NCBI GenBank assembly: GCA_947168335.1
Contig: CAMVLM010000007.1
Span: 1 to 49,873, forward strand
Origin: an uncultured Butyrivibrio sp.
Lineage (GTDB): Bacteria; Bacillota; Clostridia; Lachnospirales; Lachnospiraceae
Direction: 5' to 3'
DNA length: 49,873 bases
The first letter of the stretch is position 1. Each line of letters opens with the position of its first letter. The position numbers and the translations under genes were made by a program. Under the pieces are notes generated by a model. It worked only from the letters and a program-made list of their open reading frames with translations. It was not told the origin of the DNA and ran no database searches. Shown here piece after piece: positions 29,928-39,000 of this stretch.

Positions 29928-30074
29928 GATTTGAACCCGAGCCACTGCGGGCGCAGTGGTGAAGGTGCAAATCGTCCGGAAGGTGCTGCTTGTCCTGGGT
30001 TGCTGCTTGTCCTGGGGACAAGCGTTCAGCAACGACCGGAGCGAAGCGTAGATCGAATTTCCCTCTCACTACTA
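29928..30074. other. Structured repeat element bounded by an imperfect copy of the tRNA-Met 3' end
   Basis: GATTTG/CAAATC enclosing CCACTGC-gggc-GCAGTGG; nested TCCGG/CCGGA, TGCTG/CAGCA, CTTGTCC/GGACAAG; ends with TCGAATTTCCCTCTCACTACTA versus tRNA end TCGAATCCCCCTCTCGCTACTA. Confidence 0.7.
29984..30017. repeat. 17-bp tandem duplication
   Basis: TGCTGCTTGTCCTGGGT followed directly by TGCTGCTTGTCCTGGGG. Confidence 0.95.
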
Positions 30075-30452
30075 TTATTATTTATAAATATTTGATACCC
30101 TGCTCTTCCACTTCTACTTTACAAATAAATCCATCATTTCAAAAAAATGTAATAGAATTCAATGTATTTATCCACTCATTCCAATATGTTTTGCAACCAA
30201 TCTCATCTCTACAAAAATATGTAATACATTTTCCTCAAATAAATATTACATTTTTTGCACAAATCATTCTCCCGGAGAAACATATATCCTTTTCACACTG
30301 ATATCCATATAAAAGTATTACATTTTTTCAAAATGATCCCCACAATAACATAATCTCCGCAAAGACATGATTCTCAAAACCATAATTCCTGTAAATCCAT
30401 ACTTCCCGGAAATAATGATTCTCAAAAACAAAACGCCCCATAAGCAAAAACA

Positions 30453-30475
30453 ACGGAGCAGAAATCCTGCTCCGT
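30453..30475 (-). terminator. Terminator downstream of argS
   Basis: Perfect 9-bp stem ACGGAGCAG-gattt-CTGCTCCGT then TGTTTTTG on minus. Confidence 0.8.
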
Positions 30476-30480
30476 CATCC

Positions 30481-30620
30481 AAATCAATATAAAACTAACT
30501 ATTATTCAAGCCAAATAAATCAGTAAAAATCAACTATTATCCAAGCCAAATAAATCAGTATAACCTAACAATTATTCAAGCTATATAAATCAATATAACT
30601 CCAGCAATTATTCAAGCTAT
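30481..30620. repeat. ~35-bp imperfect tandem repeat, 4 copies
   Basis: ATTATTCAAG-type cores at 30501, 30536, 30571, 30607, each followed by CC/CT-AAATAAATCAGTA-like sequence; period 35-36 bp. Confidence 0.85.
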
Positions 30621-30655
30621 ATAAGCCCCTATAATAAGTATTTACCAAATACGAA

Positions 30656-32425
30656 TTACATTCTGTCCGGTGCACTGAATCCAAGAAGATCAATACCTGT
30701 TTCAAGCACTTTAAGTGTCACATTCAAAAGTGCAATATATCCGCTCTTCTTCTGCTCATCAGGTTCAGACAGAATCTTTGTTGAGTGATAGAAGCTGTTA
30801 AGAGCATTTGAAAGTTCATAAATATATGCACAGATTCTGTTGGGCATAAGATCTCTTGCTGCACTCTCAATGCTGTCAGCAAAACGTGTAATAAGCAGCA
30901 TCAGATTCTTTTCATCAGCAGATTCTGCATTTCTGAGAAGTGCATCCTTAACACTGCCGCCTTCCTTCTCGTAACGGGAAAGAATAGACTTAATTCTAAC
31001 CATTGTGTAAAGAATGTACGGGCCTGTATCACCTTCAAAAGATGTGAACTTATCAATATCAAAGATATAGTCCTTGGAAGGCTGGTTTGAAAGGTCACCA
31101 TATTTGATAGCAGCAAGCGCTACCTTGTGTGCTGTGTTCTTAGCCTCAGCATCATCTATTTCCTGATTACCCTCTTTAATGCGGTTGTACATCTGATCAT
31201 CAATTTCAGCAATGAGCTTTTCAAGACGCATTACGCCGCCTTCCCTTGTCTTGAAAGGCTTGCCGTCTTTACCGTTCATTGTGCCGAAGCCAACGAAATG
31301 AAGCTCTGTCTCAGGCAGCACCAGCTTTGTCTTTCTTGCGCAACGGAATACCTGAGTGAAATATAATTCCTGACGCTTATCAACGACATAAATAAGTCCG
31401 TCGGGTTTAAACTCTTCCATTCTCTGCTGAATTGTAGCAAGATCGGTTGTATTGTAAAGAGAAGCTCCGTCTGACTTAAGGATCATGCATGGCGGAATTT
31501 CCTTTGTATCTGTTTCTTCAGCAACGTCAACAACAAGTGCACCCTGGCTCTCATGCGCATAACCATGCTGCTTCATGTAATCAACCATTCCGGGAATAAC
31601 TTCATGAACGTCTGACTCACCTCTCCAAAGATCGAAATCAACATTCAGATTCTTGTAATTTTTCTTAAGGTCGTTAACAGATACATTCAGTATATGATGC
31701 CACAAAGCACGATATCCCTTATCGCCATCCTGAAGAAGCTTGGTTGCCTCCATAGCCTCAGCCTTGAACGCTTCATCTTCCTTGGATTTTGCACTTGCAG
31801 CAGGATAGATTTCCTCAAGCTCACTAATTGTAAAAGGAGCTTCCTTGGGGTACTGTCCTGTATGATTTTTATCAAAATAAGGAAGATCAGGCTGACGCTT
31901 TTTGAGCTCAGTAATGATAAGTCCCATCTGAAGTCCCCAGTCACCAAGATGAATATCACCGGTAACCTTGTATCCGGCATACTTGAGAATTCTCTTCAAA
32001 CTCTCTCCGATAACTGCAGAACGAAGATGACCAACATGAAGAGGCTTTGCAACGTTAGGTCCGCCGTAATCAATCATGAAATTAGGCGCATGCATAGGAG
32101 TCTGAAGTCCGAAATGATGCTCGTGAAGCATTTTTACAATATAGCTTCTTACGAACTCCTCACTGACTTTAAGATTCAAAAAGCCGGGTTTAACAGACTC
32201 TACTGATGAAAAAATCTCGCTGCCTTCAAGCTTTGCTGCAACTTCATCAGCAATCATAAAAGGAGCTTTGCCATATTTCTTGGCTCCTGCCATAGCACCA
32301 TTGCACTGATACTCGCAAAGATCAGGTCTGTTGGAAAGTGTAGCCTTACCAAGCTCTGCATCATAACCTGCTGCCTCAAACGCAGCTGATACTTCTTTTG
32401 AAATTAAATCTAAAATCTTTTCCAA
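30656..32425 (-). CDS. argS: Arginyl-tRNA synthetase
   Basis: IDYGGPNVAKPLHVGHLRSAVIGESLKRI (HIGH motif), class I architecture, C-terminal DALR domain. Confidence 0.97.
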   Translation of the reverse strand: MEKILDLISKEVSAAFEAAGYDAELGKATLSNRPDLCEYQCNGAMAGAKKYGKAPFMIADEVAAKLEGSEIFSSVESVKPGFLNLKVSEEFVRSYIVKMLHEHHFGLQTPMHAPNFMIDYGGPNVAKPLHVGHLRSAVIGESLKRILKYAGYKVTGDIHLGDWGLQMGLIITELKKRQPDLPYFDKNHTGQYPKEAPFTISELEEIYPAASAKSKEDEAFKAEAMEATKLLQDGDKGYRALWHHILNVSVNDLKKNYKNLNVDFDLWRGESDVHEVIPGMVDYMKQHGYAHESQGALVVDVAEETDTKEIPPCMILKSDGASLYNTTDLATIQQRMEEFKPDGLIYVVDKRQELYFTQVFRCARKTKLVLPETELHFVGFGTMNGKDGKPFKTREGGVMRLEKLIAEIDDQMYNRIKEGNQEIDDAEAKNTAHKVALAAIKYGDLSNQPSKDYIFDIDKFTSFEGDTGPYILYTMVRIKSILSRYEKEGGSVKDALLRNAESADEKNLMLLITRFADSIESAARDLMPNRICAYIYELSNALNSFYHSTKILSEPDEQKKSGYIALLNVTLKVLETGIDLLGFSAPDRM

Positions 32426-32502
32426 AGTTGTGTCCTTCCTTATTATTAATCCAATAATCTTTTAGCATTTTAACACACTTATAAAGAAAGTGTTAGCGCA
32501 TA

Positions 32503-33207
32503 TTATTCCTGCATATCTTTTGCCGCCAGATCAGCCTTTTCTTTTTCCCTCTGAAGCCTTGAAAACTCACAGCCGCAAAAGTCCTGTCTATAAAGATCAA
32601 ACATATGTGACAACTCTATTGACCTTTTATATCCCTCTTTTTTCTTAAAATCGGACGGTAAAAAGCTCACACCGTACTTATTACCCATTTCGTCACCGAT
32701 ACGATTGAGCCTCTCCGCATCTTTTAATGGTGATATTGTAAGTGTTGTCGTAAAAAATTCAAATCCATTCTCTTTGGCAATTCTGGCCGATTCCTCAAGT
32801 CTCAGCTCGAAGCATCTGGTGCATCTGTCTCCACCTTCAGAACAATTTTCCAATCCTCTGACCGCATTCAGATAATCAGAGACAATGTAATCTCCTTCTA
32901 TTATCTCAATTTTTCTTGCTGATGCATCAGAATTCATACCTTCAAAATTCTCAGTTTCAACCTGCTTGTTGTACTCAGCTATGAGTCGTTTTTCCTCTTC
33001 AACTCTTTTTCTGTACTCAGGCTCGTTCATGATATTGGGATTATAATAAAAAACCGTTATATCAAAATACTGCCTCAGATATTCAAGGCAATAGGACGAG
33101 CAAGGCGCACAGCAGGCGTGCAACAAAAGCGAAGGATATCTGCCTTCCTTCTGAAAGCAATCTATTTTCTTTTCAAGTTCTTTTGCATAATTTACTTTAT
33201 TACTCAT
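32503..33207 (-). CDS. queH: Epoxyqueuosine reductase QueH
   Basis: LLLHACCAPCSSYCLEYLRQYFDITVFYYNPNI; CTRCFELRLEESARIAKENGFEFFTTTLTISPLKD; YRQDFCGCEFS. Confidence 0.93.
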   Translation of the reverse strand: MSNKVNYAKELEKKIDCFQKEGRYPSLLLHACCAPCSSYCLEYLRQYFDITVFYYNPNIMNEPEYRKRVEEEKRLIAEYNKQVETENFEGMNSDASARKIEIIEGDYIVSDYLNAVRGLENCSEGGDRCTRCFELRLEESARIAKENGFEFFTTTLTISPLKDAERLNRIGDEMGNKYGVSFLPSDFKKKEGYKRSIELSHMFDLYRQDFCGCEFSRLQREKEKADLAAKDMQE

Positions 33208-33350
33208 AATGCGCTATTATAACATAAGTGAGTCAGCATTTAATCACGTAATTATTTCGGTACTGATACATATGGATTTTCAAATAAATCCATAGCTATA
33301 ATCATATCGCTTAATAACAACGAATCACTCAGTGCAAACAGGAGGAAAAA

Positions 33351-33818
33351 ATGAATTTCAGACGCGCACAGGAAAAAGATATTCCGCAGATGCATGAACT
33401 TTTAAGACAGGTCAACCTTGTGCACCAGATTGGCAGGCCTGATCTTTTCAAGCTCGCAAATAAATACACAGATGAAGAGCTCATTCAGATTTTGAAAGAT
33501 GAAAAAAGGCCGATTTTTGCAGCGACAGATGAAAACGATACCATGCTTGGTTACTGTTTCTGCGTTCATCAGCAGCACATTAACGACAATCTTCTGACAG
33601 ATATTAAAACACTCTATATAGATGATCTGTGTGTTGATGAAAATGCAAGAGGCAAGCACGTCGGAAAAAGCCTGTACGACTATGTCATAAACTGGGCAAA
33701 AGAAAACGGCTATTACAACGTAACTTTAAATGTGTGGAGTTGCAATGAAAACGCAATGAAATTCTATGAAGCTCTCGGCATGACTCCATATAAGGTAGGC
33801 ATGGAACAGATTCTGTGA
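33351..33818 (+). CDS. GNAT family N-acetyltransferase
   Basis: MNFRRAQEKDIPQMHELLRQVNL; LYIDDLCVDENARGKHVGKSLYDYVINWAKENGYYNVTLNVWSCNENAMKFYEALGM; AGGAGG SD. Confidence 0.95.
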   Translation: MNFRRAQEKDIPQMHELLRQVNLVHQIGRPDLFKLANKYTDEELIQILKDEKRPIFAATDENDTMLGYCFCVHQQHINDNLLTDIKTLYIDDLCVDENARGKHVGKSLYDYVINWAKENGYYNVTLNVWSCNENAMKFYEALGMTPYKVGMEQIL

Positions 33819-33883
33819 TTTTAAAAAGTTTCTTTAGGGCTCAGAAAAAATCAGACCAGCCCTGTCCAATGACATGCAAAAAA

Positions 33884-33925
33884 GCCACATCTGACAAGCT
33901 CTCACAGCCATCAGATGTGGTTTTA
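33884..33925. terminator. Bidirectional terminator between convergent GNAT and GH25 genes
   Basis: AAAAAAGCCACATCTGA...TCAGATGTGGTTTTATT. Confidence 0.85.
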
Positions 33926-35221
33926 TTATTTCTTTATCAGCTGTATATCAAGGTCAACTCTCTCCGGCACCCCCGGTACAAGACCGGTGTTTGAGTATTG
34001 CCAGAAACTGAAGTTATACGGTGTCTGCGGCAAAAGCTCATAATCCGCATACCAGACAGGTATATCCGCAAGCTTTTCCAAATCAAATTCAAAAGCTTCC
34101 CACAACATATTTGAATAAATCATCGGCTGATATCCCGCATCTTTTATCAAGTCACAGAAAACTCTTGTATTCTCAGTAAACTGCTCCCCTGTTACATAAT
34201 CAGTTCTCGCATTGGCATTGAGCACACTTTCCGGATCATATACAACTGGAAGCTCAAGTTTATAGTCCTTCAAAATTCCAAGCACAAGATCAGCTTCTTC
34301 TTTTGCTTCATCAGTATTTATTGCCTGCGAATAAATATAGCATCCCACGTCAAGTCCTGCCGCATGTGCTCCTTCTATAAAAGTCCTGAATTTCCTGTCC
34401 TCATTGAGGATTCCCTCAGCACCATAGCCTCTGTATCCTATCCTCAAAAAAACAAAATCTATTCCGGCGTTTTTTACCTGCTGCCAGTCTATATCACCGT
34501 TGTGATGAGAAACATCTATACCCATACGATAACTATATCTGTCATCACCTTCGTAAGTTGTAAAGTTTCCATCACTCTTGAAACAGGAAAGATCATAATC
34601 ATGTTTTTCCACATGAGGATTGATTTCCGTCTGATAAGTCTGTTTGTATACATCAACAAATACAAGAACCTTCTTTTCTTCAGAAGTTTTTTCTGTACTA
34701 TCCTCTGTATTAGAAGTATTTTTATTCTCTGCGGTTGAAGCATTACTGTTATCTACATCCAATGCATTCTTACTATCTGTGTCTGATGCATTCTTATTTT
34801 CTGTGTCTGGAGAATTCTTACTATCCGCATCAGATCCGTTTTCAGCTGCCTTAGCACTCTCTGAAGCAGCTTTTTCAGTGTTATTTCCGGAATCAGTTAA
34901 ATTCTCTCCCACTGGTTCAAGGCCGGTTTTCCCCTGCAAATTGTCTGTTCCACTTTTTTCTGAAAAATCAGAATTCCCTGCAGCAGATTTGTCTTTCCCT
35001 TCGTCATCAGTCTGCTTATCGGGCGTACTATCTAAATCCTGCACTGTATCAATATCATTTTGTGTATAATCATTCTGCGCTTCGGGAATCTCAGCTGATT
35101 CCTGCACTTCATCAATTGTAGTATCTTCTTTGTAACTCTTTCTGGCAGTATACTTTGATGTCTCAAATATCAGTATTGATGCCAATATACAAATCGATAT
35201 GATAAGTATTCCTTTTCTCAT
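33926..35221 (-). CDS. Membrane-anchored GH25 (lysozyme-like) protein with acidic Asn/Asp/Ser repeat linker
   Basis: N-terminal TM; MGIDVSHHNGDIDWQQVKNAGIDFVFLRIGYRGYGAEG; VGCYIYSQAINTDEAKEEAD; VPVWYADYE..FWQYSNTG; linker of DSKNxxDTENKN-like repeats. Confidence 0.92.
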   Translation of the reverse strand: MRKGILIISICILASILIFETSKYTARKSYKEDTTIDEVQESAEIPEAQNDYTQNDIDTVQDLDSTPDKQTDDEGKDKSAAGNSDFSEKSGTDNLQGKTGLEPVGENLTDSGNNTEKAASESAKAAENGSDADSKNSPDTENKNASDTDSKNALDVDNSNASTAENKNTSNTEDSTEKTSEEKKVLVFVDVYKQTYQTEINPHVEKHDYDLSCFKSDGNFTTYEGDDRYSYRMGIDVSHHNGDIDWQQVKNAGIDFVFLRIGYRGYGAEGILNEDRKFRTFIEGAHAAGLDVGCYIYSQAINTDEAKEEADLVLGILKDYKLELPVVYDPESVLNANARTDYVTGEQFTENTRVFCDLIKDAGYQPMIYSNMLWEAFEFDLEKLADIPVWYADYELLPQTPYNFSFWQYSNTGLVPGVPERVDLDIQLIKK

Positions 35222-35249
35222 ATCCCCCCTCTTTTATAAAACCTCAAAT

Positions 35250-35335
35250 TTTTTTATTTTGAATCTTTTTTATTTTGAATCTTTTTTTATTTTGAATCTA
35301 TTCTCTATTGTACTCCGTTTTTTTAATTTGAATCT
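35250..35335. repeat. 16-17-bp T-rich tandem repeat (TTTTTTATTTTGAATC), 3 copies plus a degenerate fourth
   Basis: TTTTTTTATTTTGAATC x3 consecutively, then TTTTTTTAATTTGAATC at ~35318-35335. Confidence 0.9.
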
Positions 35336-35370
35336 CTTAAAAGCTTTAGAATAATATTATACAGGAATCT

Positions 35371-35805
35371 TTAAATATCCAGAACAATAGTAACAGGGCC
35401 GTCATTAACCGATTCAACCTTCATATCAGCACCAAATTCACCTGTCTGCACTTCAAAGCCTCTGTTTCTGCATTCAGATACAACAAGTTCATAGAGCGGA
35501 ACTGCAAGATCAGGCCTTGCTGCGTCTGTAAAACCAGGTCTTCTGGAACTGGTATCTGCATATAGAGTAAACTGACTGACGATCAGTATCTGTGCACCAG
35601 CATCCTTAGGGCCGATATTCATCTTGCCGTTCTCATCTTCAAATACCCTGAGGCCGCAAATCTTGTCAGCTATTTTCCTGGCCTTTTCTTCATTATCGCT
35701 TACATGAACTCCAAGAAGCACAAGAAAACCTTTCTTTATTTCTGAAACCACTTTCCCATCTATAGTTACAGATGCGGAATTTACACGTGTTACTACCGCT
35801 CTCAT
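35371..35805 (-). CDS. dtd: D-aminoacyl-tRNA deacylase
   Basis: MRAVVTRVNSASVTIDGKVVSEIKKGFLVLLGV; ILIVSQFTLYADTSSRRPGFTDAARP; MKVESVNDGPVTIVLDI. Confidence 0.97.
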   Translation of the reverse strand: MRAVVTRVNSASVTIDGKVVSEIKKGFLVLLGVHVSDNEEKARKIADKICGLRVFEDENGKMNIGPKDAGAQILIVSQFTLYADTSSRRPGFTDAARPDLAVPLYELVVSECRNRGFEVQTGEFGADMKVESVNDGPVTIVLDI

Positions 35806-35987
35806 TTGTCCTCCCTTTCAACAAAATGCACCATGGCCTTATAGTTTTCTTCAGAATCAGGTTCGTTCCAGCTCACCTGATATTCTTCGCTAGCAAATTC
35901 CAACAAAACCTGCCAACATCCACCGGTAGCTTTCTCAATCAAACTCCTATACCCTCCGTCAACATCCGCCGGTAGCTTCATTAACAT
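35802..35987 (-). CDS. Small hypothetical protein, coupled to dtd (start uncertain)
   Basis: 61-aa reading MLMKLPADVDGGYRSLIEKATGGCWQVLLEFASEEYQVSWNEPDSEENYKAMVHFVEREDK. Stop overlaps dtd ATG (ATGA). The track's longer version overlaps carB. Confidence 0.5.
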   Translation of the reverse strand: MLMKLPADVDGGYRSLIEKATGGCWQVLLEFASEEYQVSWNEPDSEENYKAMVHFVEREDK

Positions 35988-35991
35988 AAAT

Positions 35992-36015
35992 GCCTTTGGC
36001 GCTGGGGCCAAAGGC
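35992..36015 (-). terminator. Hairpin immediately after carB
   Basis: Perfect 9-bp stem GCCTTTGGC/GCCAAAGGC followed by a weak ATTTATGTT tail. Confidence 0.55.
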
Positions 36016-36030
36016 ACATTCTTACAATTA

Positions 36031-39000
36031 TTATATCTTTGCGATGTCAACCAGCTCCAGAGTATCTTCTTTGTAAGCATCCTCAAGACTGGTTACAAGA
36101 GCTTTAGCTGTGTCGAGTGCGGTGATTACATTAACACCGGTTTCGATAGCTGTTCTTCTGATAAGGAATCCGTCACGACTCTTATCGCGTCCCTGTGTAG
36201 GTGTATCGATTACCAGGTCTATTCTATGACCAAGGATAAGATCAATAACAGTAGGTGATTCCTGACTGATACGATTTACCTTACGTGCTTTTACACCGTT
36301 CTCATTAAGAGTATCTGCAGTGGATCTTGTTGCATAAATGATATAGCCAAGTTTTTCGAAACGTCTTGCTATATCAATTATTTCGCCCTTGTCGGAATCC
36401 TTAACGGTGATGATCATCTGCTTATGCTTTGGAAGCTTGATTCCGGCACCGATAAAGGCCTTGTACAAAGCTTCACTGTAGCTCTTACTGATACCAAGAC
36501 ACTCACCTGTGGACTTCATTTCAGGTCCTAGGCTTATCTCAGCACCTCTGATCTTCTCGAAGGAGAATACAGGCATCTTTATAGCAACGTGCTCAGCTTC
36601 AGGCTGAAGTCCGGGCTTGTATCCGAGATCCTTAAGTTTCTTACCCATCATTACCTGTGCAGCAAGATCTACGATCGGGATACCTGTTACCTTACTGATG
36701 TAAGGAACAGTACGTGAAGATCTGGGGTTAGCCTCGATGATATAAACCTCATCTCCAACTGCTATAAACTGGACATTTATAAGTCCGATTACATGAAGCG
36801 CTTTAGCAAGTCTTCTTGTATACTCGGCAATTGTCTCCTTTACTTTGTCAGATAATGACTGTGCAGGATATACGGAAATTGAGTCACCTGAGTGAATACC
36901 TGATCTCTCAATATGCTCCATGATACCGGGTATTACAATATCCTCACCATCACATACGGCATCAACCTCTGTCTCAACACCCTGAAGGTATTTATCTACA
37001 AGGATAGGATGATCCTGAGCAATTCTGTTTATTATGTTTATAAACTCTTCTATCTCATGATCGGAAAGTGCAATCTGCATTCCCTGTCCACCAAGGACAT
37101 AGGAAGGTCTTACAAGTACGGGATATCCAAGTCTGTTTGCGACTCCCTTGGCTTCCTCTGCAGTATAAACTGTTGCACCTTCTGCACGCTTGATTCCGGT
37201 CTCCTCAAGAATTCTGTCGAAGAGTTCTCTGTCCTCTGCGGCATCAACATCTTCGGCCTTTGTTCCGTAGATCTTAACGCCCATCTTCATAAGATCCTGT
37301 GTAAGCTTGATAGCTGTCTGTCCACCGAACTGAACAACTGCTCCATCGGGCTTCTCAAGTCTTACGATATTCTCAACATCCTCAGGTGTGAGAGGCTCAA
37401 AGTAAAGCTTGTCAGCTATATCGAAGTCAGTAGAAACTGTCTCGGGGTTGTTGTTTATGATGATTGTTTCATAGCCTTCTTTTTCAAAAGCCCATGTAGC
37501 ATGAACTGAGCAATAGTCAAACTCAATACCCTGACCGATTCTGATAGGACCTGAACCAAGGACAAGGATTTTCTTCTTTCCGGAGCCTTCGCTTAATGCC
37601 TCGTTCTCCTCATCTTCATCACCATATACTGAATAGTAGTAAGGAGTTTCAGCAGCAAACTCAGCTGCACATGTATCAACAAGCTTATATGCAGCCTTTA
37701 TTCCATAAAAATCTCTTAAGGCTTTGATAGTATCCTCTGAAAATCTTGTAAGTCTGCTGATTACTTTATCAGGATACTCAAGTTTCTTTGCCTGAAGAAG
37801 TGTATTCAAGCTGATAAGTTTCTTTGCCTCTTCAAATTCAGGTACATTTTCCTCCGAAACCTTATGACGTGCTATTGTGCTCTTCTCTCCGATTCTGAGA
37901 AGCTTAAGCTCCATCTTAACCAGGATATGAAGCTTATCTATGAACCAGTGATCGATCATTGTGATCTCATGAATCTCGTCGTGGCTCATACCTCTTCTCA
38001 AAGCCTCAGCAATAACCCAGATTCTCTGATCATCAACTACAGTGAGACGCTCTTTCAGCTCATCATCATCAAGCATTGAAAAATCATAGCTGGTAAGGCA
38101 GTCCACATGCTGTTCAAGTGAACGGATAGCCTTCATCATCGCACCTTCGAAATTGGTGCAGATACTCATAACCTCACCTGTTGCCTTCATCTGAGTTGTG
38201 AGTGTACGTTTTGCGGTTATGAATTTATCAAAAGGCAATCTCGGGAATTTAACAACGCAGTAGTCAAGTGCAGGCTCAAAGCTTGCATAAGTTTTTCCTG
38301 TGATCGCATTCTTAATCTCATCAAGTGTGTAACCAAGAGCTATCTTAGCTGCAACCTTGGCAATAGGATATCCTGTAGCCTTTGAAGCAAGTGCTGAAGA
38401 ACGGCTAACTCGGGGATTAACCTCAATTACACAGTACTCAAAACTTGTGGGATGAAGTGCAAACTGTACATTACATCCACCTGTGATCTGAAGCTCATCG
38501 ATGATGTTAAGAGCAGCACTTCTGAGCATCTGATACTCTTTATCCGTAAGTGTCTGTGAAGGAGCAACAACTATACTGTCACCTGTATGTACACCAACAG
38601 GATCGATGTTTTCCATGTTACAAACAGTGATGCAGTTACCTGCGCTGTCACGGATTACCTCGTACTCAATTTCCTTCCATCCTGAAATGCAGCGCTCAAC
38701 GAGAACCTCATTTGCTCTTGAAAGTCTGAGTCCGTTTTCAAGTATTTCTTCACATTCAAGTCTGTTATGTGCGATTCCGCCGCCGCTTCCGCCAAGAGTA
38801 AATGCAGGACGAAGAACAACCGGATAACCGATCTTTTCAGCAAAAGCCACACCATCATCAACATTATGGACAACCAGTGATGCTGCACAGGGCTCGCCGA
38901 TCTTTTCCATGGTATCCTTGAATTCCTGACGATCCTCAGCCTTCTTAATTGTTTCAGCTGTTGTTCCAAGAAGCTTTACACCATGAGAAGCAAGGAAACC

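Noticed and set aside
29829-30032. 67-aa minus ORF ending VARGGFEPSTPRV
   Set aside because: It is the antisense translation of tRNA-Met and the structured element; almost certainly spurious.
35988-36086. N-terminal extension of the 94-aa ORF overlapping carB
   Set aside because: It overlaps the carB 3' end and passes through the hairpin at 35992-36015; start more likely downstream.
38655-38969. Various 60-200 aa ORFs antisense to purL, carB, ftsZ, prkC and others
   Set aside because: They lie entirely within strongly supported CDSs in alternative frames, have no SD and have compositions typical of shadow ORFs.
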